NCBI RefSeq assembly: GCF_027257875.1 | Contig: NZ_JAPVQY010000037.1 | Coordinates: forward strand, 19,376 to 83,375 | Reading direction: 5' to 3' | DNA length: 64,000 nt | From: Burkholderia sp. IMCC1007 | GTDB taxonomy: Bacteria > Pseudomonadota > Gammaproteobacteria > Burkholderiales > Burkholderiaceae | Part shown: positions 45,242 to 53,830 of the stretch, piece by piece | Layout of the letters: each line of letters starts with the position of its first letter | How positions within the stretch are numbered: position 1 is the first letter of the stretch | The notes under the pieces: model-generated | Told to the model about the DNA's origin: nothing | Database searches by the model: none | Seen by the model: only the letters and a program-made list of their open reading frames with translations | Translations under genes and position numbers: made by a program

Positions 45242-45263
45242 GCGGATGCGTTGCGACGCTCAC
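45238..45263. terminator. hairpin spanning the convergent adiA and ftrA stops
   Basis: GTGAGCG (45238-45244) pairs with CGCTCAC (45257-45263) over 12 bases. It overlaps the adiA stop codon and the end of the opposite gene; only 18 bases lie between the two genes, so it is the only room for a terminator. Confidence 0.5.
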
Positions 45264-46234
45264 GCGCCTGGCGGCCTGATGCCACGATCCATCCCGCGCC
45301 GATACGCGGCGGGGCTCGTCGCCGCGACGCGCCGGAAATGCCGGCGCAGCGACTCCTCGGAGCCGAAGCCAGCGCGCTCGGCGACCTGCGCGAGCGACAG
45401 CGCGGGATGCGTTTCGAGCATGTCCTTCGCGACGTTCACGCGCTCCCGGATCAGCCACGTGAGCGGCGACATCCCCGTCGCGTCGGCGAACTGGCGCTGC
45501 AACGTGCGCGTGCTCATCGCGGCCTGCGCGGCCAGCGACGCGAGCGTGTGCGGCTCGGCCGCATGCGCGCGCATCCAGTCGATCAGCTTCGCGACCCGGT
45601 CGCTGCCGCCGGGAGCGACCGGGCGCGGCACGAACTGCGCCTGCCCGCCGTCGCGATGCGGCGGCAGCACGAGGCGCTGCGCGACACGATTCGCGATCGC
45701 GCCGCCGTGATCGCGGCGCACGAGATGCAGCAGCATGTCGAGCCCCGCCGCCGAACCGGCCGACGTGATCACCTGCCCTTCGTCCACGTACAGCGCATCG
45801 GGGTTCACGCGCAGCGCCGGATAGCGCGCCTGCAGGCGCTCCGCGTAGCGCCAGTGCGTCGTGACGGTCAGCCCGTCGAGCACGCCGGCCGCCGCGAGCA
45901 CGAACACGCCCGAGCAGATCGAACAAAGTCGCGCGCCGCGACGATGCGCGGCACGCAGCTTCTTGAGCAACGGTTCCGGCGGCAGTTCGTCCGGATCGCG
46001 CCAGCCGGGAATCACGATGGTGTGCGCGCGATCGAGCATCGCGAGACGATACGGCGCGGCGACCGTGATGCCGCCGGCCGCGCGCACCGGCCCCGGCTCG
46101 CTCGCGCAGACCGCGAAGCGATACCAGTCGACGCCCAGTTCCGGGCGCTCGAGCGCGAACAGCTCGACCACGCAGCCGAATTCGAACGTGCAGAGACGAT
46201 CGTACGCGAGCGCAACGACGAGATGATTGTGCAT
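45260..46234 (-). CDS. ftrA: GlxA/FtrA-family AraC-type transcriptional regulator
   Basis: A 324-residue regulator: DJ-1/PfpI-like N-terminal domain (about 1-170, with the CSICSGVFVLAAAGVLDG nucleophile-elbow block) and a C-terminal AraC HTH pair (about 220-320: LASLAAQAAMSTRTLQRQFADATG, then AERAGFGSEESLRRHFRR). FtrA-type regulators occur next to rhodanese genes, as here: a rhodanese gene starts 111 bases away on the other strand. The effector is unknown. Confidence 0.87.
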   Translation of the reverse strand: MHNHLVVALAYDRLCTFEFGCVVELFALERPELGVDWYRFAVCASEPGPVRAAGGITVAAPYRLAMLDRAHTIVIPGWRDPDELPPEPLLKKLRAAHRRGARLCSICSGVFVLAAAGVLDGLTVTTHWRYAERLQARYPALRVNPDALYVDEGQVITSAGSAAGLDMLLHLVRRDHGGAIANRVAQRLVLPPHRDGGQAQFVPRPVAPGGSDRVAKLIDWMRAHAAEPHTLASLAAQAAMSTRTLQRQFADATGMSPLTWLIRERVNVAKDMLETHPALSLAQVAERAGFGSEESLRRHFRRVAATSPAAYRRGMDRGIRPPGA

Positions 46235-46345
46235 GGCGCGATATTACCGGAACTTGTCGATCGCGCCACTGCCGCGACGGCCGCCGAACCGCGATACTGC
46301 CCCTCATGCCGGCGCACTCCGCGCCGTTCTTCAGGAGCGTGTTTC

Positions 46346-46765
46346 ATGTCATACGTAACCGACGTCCCCGCCGCCGACAGCGCCGCCGCCCTCGCCCATT
46401 TCGACGCGTCGCTGCGCTTCGAGACCGACTGCTGGGACGTGCACGACGCGCTTTCATCGGGCGCGCCCGACTTCGTGCTGCTCGACGTTCGCGGTCCGGA
46501 CCTGTTTGCGCGCGGCCACGTGCCCGGCGCCGTCAACCTGCCGCACCGCAAGATCGTCGCCGGCAAGCTCACCGACTACCCGGCCGACACGCTGTTCGTC
46601 GTCTATTGCGCGGGGCCGCACTGCAACGGCGCCGCGCGCGCGGCGGTCCGGCTCGCGCGCCTGGGCCGGCCGGTAAAGCTGATGATCGGCGGCATCACGG
46701 GCTGGCTGGACGAAGGTTTCGCGCTGAGCAACGATGAACGCCGGGAAACCGCCCCGGCGCACTGA
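46346..46765 (+). CDS. single-domain rhodanese (sulfurtransferase)
   Basis: A 139-residue rhodanese-domain protein that moves sulfane sulfur through a Cys persulfide. Seen: FVLLDVRGPDLFARGHVPGAVNLPH, and the active-site loop YCAGPHCNGA, with the first Cys as nucleophile. CAGGAG before the ATG decides the start. It is divergent from the FtrA-like regulator, which likely controls it. Confidence 0.9.
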   Translation: MSYVTDVPAADSAAALAHFDASLRFETDCWDVHDALSSGAPDFVLLDVRGPDLFARGHVPGAVNLPHRKIVAGKLTDYPADTLFVVYCAGPHCNGAARAAVRLARLGRPVKLMIGGITGWLDEGFALSNDERRETAPAH

Positions 46766-46855
46766 TCGTCATTGAAAACGCAACAATCAATTGCCGGCAC
46801 GCGAACGGAAAAAGCGCGACAATCGGTCTCATTGCAGTTCGGTTGGAGCATCAAC

Positions 46856-47182
46856 ATGCACGACGCAGTCTTGATGGATATCGCCGGTTCGGTCGCGGCG
46901 GTCGCGTTCTACTTCCTCCCGGCGATCGTCGCCGACCGGCGCGGCCGGCGCGACAAGCTGATGATCGCGATGTTCAACGCGCTGTTCGCGTGGACGGGCA
47001 TCGGCTGGCTGATGACGCTTTACTGGGCGTTTCAGCCGAACCCGCAAGCCGATGTCGCGCAAACCATCCTCGCGAAGCGCCGCGGCATCAGCATGCGCAC
47101 CTTCTCGACCGGTCTCGTCGAACGCGTGCAGCGCCGCGTCGCCGCCCAGCAGCAATGGGCGGACAAGCAAGGCTGCCGCTGA
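46856..47182 (+). CDS. superinfection immunity family membrane protein
   Basis: A 108-residue protein with two predicted membrane helices (AGSVAAVAFYFLPAIVA and LMIAMFNALFAWTGIGWLMTLYWAF), matching the Imm-like superinfection immunity family (related to T4 Imm), common in bacteria outside prophages. Its role as a phage DNA-entry blocker is known only for phage members. The start at 46856 (MHDAVLMDIAG) has TTGGAG upstream; an in-frame ATG at 46772 would add a non-conserved leader. The basic C-terminus is cytoplasmic. Confidence 0.75.
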   Translation: MHDAVLMDIAGSVAAVAFYFLPAIVADRRGRRDKLMIAMFNALFAWTGIGWLMTLYWAFQPNPQADVAQTILAKRRGISMRTFSTGLVERVQRRVAAQQQWADKQGCR

Positions 47183-47197
47183 ACTTCGTTTTTCCGC

Positions 47198-48385
47198 TTA
47201 CCGGGCCGTGCCGAATTTCGGCATCCTGACGTTGGTCGAGGCCCGGTAGTCCCACACCAGCCTGTCGCGCGGCGCTCCGCCGCCCGCACGCAACCACGCA
47301 TCGAACGCCCCCGCCGTCACGGCCCGCGCGATCCGCTCGCCCGGGCAGCCGTGCGGCCCCGTGCCGAACCCGAAATTCGGCCCCGGCGCGCGGCCGGGCA
47401 ACAGCCGATGCGGGTCGCGATGCACGGCCGGATCGCGGTTCGCTGCCGCCAGCACGACGAGAATCGCCGCGCCTGCATCGACCGTCACGCCTTCGATCAT
47501 CGTGCGCGACGCGACGAAGCGGCGCGTGTTCTGCACCGGCGAGTCGAATCGTCCGACTTCGGCGACGAATCCGTCCAGCGCGGCGCCGTCCGGTGTCGCG
47601 CGTTCGCGCTCCGTCCGGTGAGCCGCCGCTGCATCCCACGCCACCAGCACGTTGCCGAGCCAGGCGGCCGTCGCTTCGCACGTCTGCGACAGCAGTCCGA
47701 CGAGATTCGCGACCAGTGCGCCGCTTGCCTGCCAGCCCGCGTCGCGCGCGGCACGCTGAACCGCCGCGACGAGCGAGCCGTCCTGCGCACGCGTGCGCGC
47801 AGCGCGCTCGGTCATCCGGTCCAGCAATTCCCGCGCGGCCTCGCTCGCGCGGGCCAGCGCCGCGTCGTCCGACAGCGGCGACAGCGCGGCGACGAAATCG
47901 ACGACCAGCGCGGCGATCTCGTCGAGCTGCGTATCGTCGAAGCCGAGCAGGTCCGCGACCGCGCACACCGGCACCGTCAGGCACCACGCGTTCAGCGCGT
48001 CGGCATCGTCGGACGCGCGCAGCCGGCTGCCGGCAAGCTGCGCGGCGCGCTCGCGCAGCGCGTGCGCGTCGATCGGCGCGAATGCGGTGCGCAACGCTTG
48101 CTTCGGCACGTCGTGCCGCAGCGCGCCGTCGTTCATGCGCACCAGTTCGCGGAACAGCGCGCCGGCCGTCGTGCCACGCAATGCTGGCGGCACGGGCGCG
48201 TCGAGCGGCCTGACGCGGCACGCGGGGTGGCCGAGCACGGCCGTCACGCTCGCTGCACGGCTCGCGACCCACAGGCCGAGCGTGGCATCGAACGCGAGCG
48301 GCGGCCCGTCGACGAGCGTCGCGCAGTACGGATAGGGATCGCGGTGTGTCACCGCGGCGATCGGATCAGTCGGGGTCGTATCCAT
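47198..48385 (-). CDS. cytochrome P450
   Basis: A 395-residue soluble P450. Seen: heme-binding FGFGTGPHGCPGERIA near residue 350, and K-helix ExxR in AEVGRFDSP near residue 290. The I-helix reads LLSQTCEATAAWLG: the usual A-G-x-D/E-T-T is replaced by Q-T-C-E-A-T, so the conserved Gly and first Thr are absent while the acid is kept. Such changes are seen in P450s that work with unusual substrates, peroxide, or as non-oxygenases. No ferredoxin or reductase gene is adjacent. Start at 48385 (MDTTPTDPIAAV). Confidence 0.87.
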   Translation of the reverse strand: MDTTPTDPIAAVTHRDPYPYCATLVDGPPLAFDATLGLWVASRAASVTAVLGHPACRVRPLDAPVPPALRGTTAGALFRELVRMNDGALRHDVPKQALRTAFAPIDAHALRERAAQLAGSRLRASDDADALNAWCLTVPVCAVADLLGFDDTQLDEIAALVVDFVAALSPLSDDAALARASEAARELLDRMTERAARTRAQDGSLVAAVQRAARDAGWQASGALVANLVGLLSQTCEATAAWLGNVLVAWDAAAAHRTERERATPDGAALDGFVAEVGRFDSPVQNTRRFVASRTMIEGVTVDAGAAILVVLAAANRDPAVHRDPHRLLPGRAPGPNFGFGTGPHGCPGERIARAVTAGAFDAWLRAGGGAPRDRLVWDYRASTNVRMPKFGTAR

Positions 48386-48531
48386 GCGTGCAGTATCGGC
48401 GCGCTGCGCGGCCGTACGTTTCGGACTGACGTGAAATGTCGAAGTGCGGGCCGCGCGGGTTGCGGCAGTGCAGCACGACCGGGGCGGCCGGCGCCATGCG
48501 GCGTCGCGCCGCAATAACGAGACGGCCGGCG

Positions 48532-48792
48532 TCAGGCCGCCGAGCGGTGGCGGTGCGCGTGCATGCGCATACGCCCGGCCGAAATCGCGCGCGGCTCGGC
48601 CACCACCGTCTCGTGATGGAACATTTCCTGCCGGAAGTGGCCGCTATCGTCGAACCACTGGCAGATCAGCCAGTCGGCATCGTCGAACACGACCGGCCCG
48701 GCATAGGTGACGGTCATGCGCGGGCCGCCGGTTTTCAACGTCACGACATCGCCGACGCGAAAGCCACTGCGGGGATTCTCTCGGATCGTCAT
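48532..48792 (-). CDS. YodC family (DUF2158) protein
   Basis: An 86-residue protein. The core (about 10-65) fits DUF2158/YodC: FRVGDVVTLKTGGPRMTV, then WLICQWFD and a histidine-rich tail (MHAHRHRSAA). The function is unknown. A GGGAAAG site precedes the ATG, and an AT-rich TATATA box about 20 bases further upstream looks like a -10. Confidence 0.8.
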   Translation of the reverse strand: MTIRENPRSGFRVGDVVTLKTGGPRMTVTYAGPVVFDDADWLICQWFDDSGHFRQEMFHHETVVAEPRAISAGRMRMHAHRHRSAA

Positions 48793-49126
48793 CGCTTTCC
48801 CGATTTTTATATATTCATTTTCCGGCGCCTGCCGGCCGTTCGACTGTGCGGCAGATTACCAATCCGAAAAACAAATCGCAACTCCGTAAAATCGAGAGTA
48901 ACCAGCCTGGGAATTCGCAACAATACGTCCGATCAATGCACTTGGCGGAGCGGCGAGCGCCAGAACCGGCGGGGCTTGCACGCCGGCTCCGGTCAAACCG
49001 CGCGAGTGCGGAGAATAAACGAAGTAAAGTCCGCCGTCCCCGAACTTTAAATCGACGACGATTTCGCTTGATCGCAGTCAAATCGTTTTCAACGTGAAAA
49101 CGTTCCCGCGTTTTATCGAATGCTCA
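48793..49126. other. 334-base gap holding a promoter and a hairpin
   Basis: The left end carries the yodC-like promoter. Near the right end, CGTTTTCA (49084-49091) and TGAAAACG (49095-49102) form a perfect inverted repeat around ACG, 25 bases past the stop of the ICL/PEPM gene, a likely terminator for it. No gene seen. Confidence 0.5.
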
Positions 49127-49984
49127 TTACGCAAACGGAACGCGGGAATTGTCCGGCGCGGCAAACCAGCGATCGAGATCGCGCGCCGGCACCGCCGCCT
49201 GTGCAAACGTGAACGTGCCGTCGCGCGCCATTTCCGTCGCCGCGCGAAGGAATGCGCCGAGCGCGGCGCGGGCGAGCGCGCCGCCGACGCTGATGCGCTT
49301 CACGCCAAGCGCCGCGAGCGCATCGCGGCTCAGCAGCCCGCCTTGCAGCCCCATCACGACGTTGACGGGTGCGTCCACCGCACGCGTGACCGCCGCAATG
49401 TCGTCGGGATCGGTGAGGCCCGGGGCGTACAGCACGTCGGCGCCGGCGTCGCGATACGCGACCAGCCGCGCGATCGTATCGGCCAGATCGCGTCGGCCAT
49501 GCAGGTAGTTTTCGCAGCGCGCGGTCAGCGTGAACGGAAACGGCAACGCGCGCGCCGCCGCGACGGCCGCGGCGATCCGCTCGACGGACTCGTCGTGCGG
49601 ATAGATCGGCGCGTCGGCGCGGCCGGTCGCGTCCTCGATCGAGCCGCCCACCGCGCCGGCCTGCGCGGCGAGCCGGATCGTCTCGGCCACCGTCTCGGGC
49701 GCGTCGCCGAAGCCGTTCTCGAGATCGGCGCTCACCGGCAGGCCGCCCGCCGCCGCGATCTCGGCGATGTGCGCGAGCATCGCGTCGCGGCCGATCGCGT
49801 TGTCGGGCAGCCCTTTCGAATACGCGAAGCCGGCGCTCGTGGTGGCGAGCGCTTCGAAGCCGGCCATCGCAAGCAGCCGGGCCGTGCCGGCATCCCACGG
49901 GTTCGGGATGATGAATGCGCCGGGGCGGGCGTGCAGTGCGCGGAAGGCTTCGGCGTGGCGGGCTTGAAGATCGGAACGGGTCAT
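49127..49984 (-). CDS. isocitrate lyase / PEP mutase family protein
   Basis: A 285-residue TIM-barrel enzyme of the PEP mutase/ICL superfamily (2-methylisocitrate lyase, oxaloacetate hydrolase, carboxyvinyl-phosphonate types). Seen: NPWDAGTARLLAMAGFEALATTSAG, metal-binding VSADLENGFGDAPE, GGSIEDATGR, and TARCENYLHGR. The ICL signature KKCGH is absent; the Glu-Asn in this loop is typical of the less-characterised branch annotated as oxaloacetate decarboxylase-like. The reaction is uncertain. Confidence 0.83.
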   Translation of the reverse strand: MTRSDLQARHAEAFRALHARPGAFIIPNPWDAGTARLLAMAGFEALATTSAGFAYSKGLPDNAIGRDAMLAHIAEIAAAGGLPVSADLENGFGDAPETVAETIRLAAQAGAVGGSIEDATGRADAPIYPHDESVERIAAAVAAARALPFPFTLTARCENYLHGRRDLADTIARLVAYRDAGADVLYAPGLTDPDDIAAVTRAVDAPVNVVMGLQGGLLSRDALAALGVKRISVGGALARAALGAFLRAATEMARDGTFTFAQAAVPARDLDRWFAAPDNSRVPFA

Positions 49985-50108
49985 CGCGGACTCCCGAATG
50001 AGGTTGAAGCGCCAGCTTACGCGTATCGTGCACGCGACGTTTCAGTGTCAGCCGAAGTGTCGATGCGCTGCATGAGGCGGCGCAGGCGCGGGGCGCGCTC
50101 GCTGATCC

Positions 50109-50132
50109 GTTGGTCCGTTGGTCCGTTGGTCC
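50109..50132. repeat. short tandem repeat, TTGGTCCG x3
   Basis: Three perfect 8-base units in the 284-base gap between the ICL/PEPM gene and the RpiR gene, preceded by a partial unit (ATCCG). The unit number may vary between strains. Confidence 0.7.
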
Positions 50133-50268
50133 GCTTACCGGCTTACCCTATGACCCCGGCCGCGCAGGCGACGGTCGGCTCGTCGCCGACGAGGTCCGGC
50201 TGCTCGCGCAGGAGCTGCGCGGCATCGTGAGGGATCGCGGTAACAAGCGCTCGAAGCCGCGAATGCGC

Positions 50269-51129
50269 TCATACGACGTACGCGCCCTTCGCATGCAATT
50301 CGGCCTCGGTGCGCTCGAGCGCCGCGATCGCATCGCCGCCTTCGAGCGCCAGCAACTGCGCGACCAGCGCCTCGGCCATCGCGTGCGCGGCGACCAGCGA
50401 CGGAAAGAACGACGGGCTGTCGTGCGTGAAGATCAGTTGCGCGTCCGCATGCAGCGCGATCGGCGACACCGCGCTGTCGGTGATCGCGACGATCTTGCTG
50501 CCCTGCGCCTTCGCGGCCTGCGCGACGCGCGTCGCTTCCGCCGAATACGGCGAGAAGCTGACGATCACGGTCACGCTGTGCTTCGCGATCGTGCGCAGCT
50601 CCATCTCGAGCGAGCCGGCCACGCCGTTGAGCAGCGACACGGTCGGCCGGAACAGCCGGTAGCCGTACACGAATCCGAACGCGACCGGATAGCACGACCG
50701 GAACCCCGCGACGTGCACGTGCGCCGCCTTGCGGATCAGCTTCGCGGCGTCCGCGAGCGTATGCGCGTTCTGCGCGGCGGTTGCCGCGAGATTGTGCTGC
50801 TGCGCGGCGAGCAGGTCGTGCGCGAGCGACGCCTTCGCGTCGGGGCGTACCAGCGAACGCGCACGCTGCGTGAGCGGCTCCGGGCGCGTACGCACGCGCG
50901 CGACGCACAGGTCGCGCAGCTCGTTCCAGCCGGGGAAACCGAATTGCTGCGCCAGCCGCACGAGCGACGCAGGCTGTACCTGCGCGCGCTGTGCGACCTT
51001 GCGCATCGACGAAGTGGCGACTTCGTCGGGATGATCGAGCAGAAATGCAGCGCCCGCCTGGAATTGCGGGCTCAGTTCGGAAAATTGCGCCCGGATCCGG
51101 GACGCGAGTTCGTCGAAAGTGGCGGCCAT
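50269..51129 (-). CDS. MurR/RpiR-family transcriptional regulator
   Basis: A 286-residue regulator: N-terminal HTH_6 (about 1-80; MRKVAQRAQVQPASLVRLAQQFGFPGW) and a C-terminal SIS sugar-phosphate-binding domain (about 130-265; VSFSPYSAEATRVAQAAKAQG). RpiR proteins usually sense phosphosugars or keto acids. It points toward the ICL/PEPM gene, which may be its target. Start at 51129 with a weak site. Confidence 0.87.
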   Translation of the reverse strand: MAATFDELASRIRAQFSELSPQFQAGAAFLLDHPDEVATSSMRKVAQRAQVQPASLVRLAQQFGFPGWNELRDLCVARVRTRPEPLTQRARSLVRPDAKASLAHDLLAAQQHNLAATAAQNAHTLADAAKLIRKAAHVHVAGFRSCYPVAFGFVYGYRLFRPTVSLLNGVAGSLEMELRTIAKHSVTVIVSFSPYSAEATRVAQAAKAQGSKIVAITDSAVSPIALHADAQLIFTHDSPSFFPSLVAAHAMAEALVAQLLALEGGDAIAALERTEAELHAKGAYVV

Positions 51130-51184
51130 CTTGGTGGGAACGGGAACCGGTCGCTCATGGTATCACCGGCCCCGCGCGCACCGG

Positions 51185-51538
51185 TCAGCGCAGCACTTCG
51201 ACGTGATCGGCGTCGACCTTCACGCGGCCCGACCACTTGCGCTCGAATTCACCGGTCACCTTCACTTCGCTCTTGTCGCTGACGGGCTGGCCGGCCGCCC
51301 ACAGGTGGTTGTCGATCTCGACGCGGATCGTGCCGGTCGCATCGGCGAACTCGTAATCCTCGCCGCCGACGTGCTTGACGATGCGCCCCTGCAGCTGCAC
51401 GTGCTGATCGTCCTTGCCGTTCGCGAGCAGCTCCTTCACGGTGGTGGTCGTCAGCGTGGAGGGCCCCGTGTATTGCGCGTAGACGGCGGCGGGCAGCACG
51501 GCGAGCGCGACGCTCAGGATGCGGGCCAGGTGTTTCAT
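51185..51538 (-). CDS. ygiW: YgiW/YdeI-family periplasmic OB-fold stress protein
   Basis: A 117-residue secreted protein: signal peptide to about residue 21 (ending VYAQ), then an OB fold (VQLQGRIVKHVGGEDYEFADATGTIRVEID). YgiW/VisP is linked to hydrogen peroxide, acid and cationic-peptide stress and is part of the QseBC regulon in enterobacteria. Start at 51538 with AAGGGGAA upstream. It is divergent from qseB, with a QseB-type box between them. Confidence 0.88.
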   Translation of the reverse strand: MKHLARILSVALAVLPAAVYAQYTGPSTLTTTTVKELLANGKDDQHVQLQGRIVKHVGGEDYEFADATGTIRVEIDNHLWAAGQPVSDKSEVKVTGEFERKWSGRVKVDADHVEVLR

Positions 51539-51596
51539 GATCGGATTCCCCTTCTTCGAGATGGCGCCGCGCCTCGATGAACGCGACGGCCCGAGA

Positions 51597-51609
51597 TTAC
51601 GGACCGTAA
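51597..51609. promoter_or_regulatory. palindrome TTACGG-A-CCGTAA in the ygiW-qseB gap
   Basis: Perfect 6-base arms, 58 bases upstream of the ygiW start. Directly next to it, ATTAAG on the plus strand is a half-site like those in the box at 51690. It may be part of the ygiW promoter or operator. Confidence 0.35.
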
Positions 51610-51689
51610 GATTAAGCAAACCTGAAGGCGCTGCCGAAGCGACACGGCGCCGCATTGGACGAGTACGAAATGCCGGCCGGGCGGCGCAC

Positions 51690-51706
51690 TTTAAGCTTCG
51701 TCTAAG
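51690..51706 (+). promoter_or_regulatory. putative QseB/PmrA-type box upstream of qseB
   Basis: TTTAAG-CTTCG-TCTAAG at 51690-51706 matches the direct-repeat pattern CTTAAG-N5-CTTAAG known for QseB/PmrA/BasR, with one or two mismatches per half. It lies 58 bases before the qseB start, fitting autoregulation. Confidence 0.55.
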
Positions 51707-51764
51707 AAACCTGCGCTTATCATGAGAACCCCGGGCGCTCACGCCCACGCAAAAACACGAATCC

Positions 51765-52427
51765 ATGCGCGTACTGCTCGTCGAGGACGATCCGCTGATC
51801 GGCAGCGGGCTCGAACAGGGCCTCCGGCAAGAGGGCTTCGCGGTCGACTGGGTGAAAGACGGCGACGCTGCGTCGCTCGCGCTGCGCTCGACCGGCTACG
51901 GCCTGCTGCTGCTCGACCTCGGGCTGCCGAACCGCGACGGCCTGTCGGTGCTCGCATCGCTGCGCCGCCGCGACGAAACGCTGCCCGCCATCATCATCAC
52001 CGCGCGCGACGGCATCCCCGACCGCATCGCCGGCCTCGACAGCGGCGCCGACGACTATCTCGTCAAGCCGTTCGTGCTCGAGGAACTGCTCGCCCGCATT
52101 CGCGCGGTCAACCGCCGCCACGCGGGCCGCGCGCAGACCACACTCGCGATCGGCCCGCTGCGGCTCGATCCGGTCAAGCACCTGGTGTGGCTCAACGACG
52201 ACGAAGTCACGCTTTCGCCGAAGGAATTCATTTTGTTGCACGAACTGATGCGCGATCCGGGCGCGGTGATTTCGCGCGAGCAGTTCGAGGAGCGGCTTTA
52301 TAGCTGGGGCGAGGAAATCGAGAGCAACGCGGTGCAGGTGCACATCCACAACCTGCGCAAGAAACTCGGCCACGACATGATCCGCACGGTGCGCGGCGTC
52401 GGCTACCGGATCGGTGACGGCACATGA
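51765..52427 (+). CDS. qseB: OmpR-family response regulator, QseB-like
   Basis: A 220-residue response regulator: receiver (about 1-115; phospho-acceptor D51 in LLLLDLGLPNRDG, Lys in YLVKPFVLEELLARI) and a winged-helix DNA-binding domain (about 125-220; FILLHELMRDPGAVISREQFEERLYSW). The sequence fits the QseB/PmrA/TctD group. Its last four bases overlap the qseC start (ATGA). It is expected to respond to stress or metal signals via QseC and to control ygiW. Confidence 0.9.
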   Translation: MRVLLVEDDPLIGSGLEQGLRQEGFAVDWVKDGDAASLALRSTGYGLLLLDLGLPNRDGLSVLASLRRRDETLPAIIITARDGIPDRIAGLDSGADDYLVKPFVLEELLARIRAVNRRHAGRAQTTLAIGPLRLDPVKHLVWLNDDEVTLSPKEFILLHELMRDPGAVISREQFEERLYSWGEEIESNAVQVHIHNLRKKLGHDMIRTVRGVGYRIGDGT

Positions 52428-53794
52428 CGCACGTGCAACAGGCGATCACGCGCTGGCGCAGCACGTCGCTGCGGCGGCGCCTGCTGACGTGGCTGCTGCC
52501 CGCGGCCTGCGTGATCGGGGTGGCCGCGAGCGCGGGCACCTACTGGGGCGCGCTGCGCGAGCTCGACGACCTGCTCGACGACCAGATGCGCAGCATGTCG
52601 AAGCAGATCGTCGTCGGCCCGAACGGCGAGCTGTCGTTCCGCAATCACGGCGAAGGCAAGCACGCGTTCGAGGCGAGCGACCCCGACGCGGTGCTGCTGC
52701 AGGTATGGCGCAACGGCACGCTCGTCTATTCGACCGATCGCGACTCGCCACTGCCGCCGCCCGCGCAGACGGGCATCGCGAGCATCGACGTCGGCGGCCA
52801 GCCGTGGCGCACCTACGTCACCGAACGCGGCGGCACGACGATCCGGCTCGCGCAGGCGCGCCACGCACGCTGGGAAGCGATCGCGGGCATCGCCGTGCAT
52901 CTGCTGTGGCCGGTGTTCTCGATGCTGCCGGTGCTCGCGATCGGGCTGTGGTTCGGCATCGGCGCGGGGCTGCGGCCGCTGCGCACGATCGCGGCCGGGC
53001 TGAAGCGCAGGAATGCAAACAACCTCGAACCGGTCGACGTCGCGTCGATGCCGAACGAGGTCCGCCCGCTCGCGGAAGCGATCAACGACCTGCTCGCGCG
53101 GCTCGACCGCTCGTTCACGCTGCAGCGGCATTTCATCGCCGATGCCGCGCACGAGCTGCGCACGCCGATCATGGGGCTGTCGATCCAGTCGCAATTGCTG
53201 CGGCGTGCGACCACGCCCGAGGACCGCGAGCAGATCCTCGCGCAGATCCACGCCGGCACGACGCGCCTCGGCCACCTCGCCGAACAGCTGCTGACGCTCG
53301 CGCGTCTCGAACCCGATGTGCAGGCTTCCGCGTCCGCAGCGGTCGATCTGGCCGCGCTGTGCCGGTCGGTGGTGGCCGACCGCACGCGCGTCGCCGACGC
53401 ACACCGCATCGATCTCGGCGCGATCGTAGCGTCGCCCGTGATGGCCGCGGGCAATGCGGACACGCTGCGCGTGCTGCTGAACAACCTCGTCGACAATGCG
53501 ATCCGCTACGCGGGCGACGGCGCGCGCGTCGACGTGTCCGCGCGCATCGACGGTGCGACGCCCGTGCTCGAAGTCGCCGACGACGGCCCCGGCATCCCCG
53601 AGGCCGAGCGCCACGACGTGTGGGAACGCTTCTATCGCGGCGAAGGCGCGCAGGCTGTCACGTCGTCGGGCAGCGGGCTCGGGCTGTCGATCGTCAAGCG
53701 GATCGCCGAACAGCATCGCGCGACGGTCGCGCTCGGCACGACGCAAGGCGGGCGCGGCCTGACCGTGACGGTGCGGTTCCCCGTGCCGGCCTGA
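52424..53794 (+). CDS. qseC: sensor histidine kinase, QseC-like
   Basis: A 456-residue membrane kinase: N-terminal helix (about 19-40), periplasmic sensor (about 45-155), second helix (about 158-180), HAMP (about 182-232), HisKA with H243 in ADAAHELRTPIMGL, and ATPase (NLVDNAIRY, DDGPGIPE, GSGLGLSIV). The start overlaps the qseB stop. The 3' end is followed, 37 bases after the stop, by the CTTGG array. The signal is unknown. Confidence 0.9.
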   Translation: MTHVQQAITRWRSTSLRRRLLTWLLPAACVIGVAASAGTYWGALRELDDLLDDQMRSMSKQIVVGPNGELSFRNHGEGKHAFEASDPDAVLLQVWRNGTLVYSTDRDSPLPPPAQTGIASIDVGGQPWRTYVTERGGTTIRLAQARHARWEAIAGIAVHLLWPVFSMLPVLAIGLWFGIGAGLRPLRTIAAGLKRRNANNLEPVDVASMPNEVRPLAEAINDLLARLDRSFTLQRHFIADAAHELRTPIMGLSIQSQLLRRATTPEDREQILAQIHAGTTRLGHLAEQLLTLARLEPDVQASASAAVDLAALCRSVVADRTRVADAHRIDLGAIVASPVMAAGNADTLRVLLNNLVDNAIRYAGDGARVDVSARIDGATPVLEVADDGPGIPEAERHDVWERFYRGEGAQAVTSSGSGLGLSIVKRIAEQHRATVALGTTQGGRGLTVTVRFPVPA

Positions 53795-53830
53795 CGCGCG
53801 CCGGCCCGCCGTGCGCCGGCGCACGCGCGG

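Noticed and set aside
46856..47182. Prophage origin for the superinfection immunity protein
   Set aside because: No integrase, att-like repeat or other phage gene is nearby, and this family is common on bacterial chromosomes.
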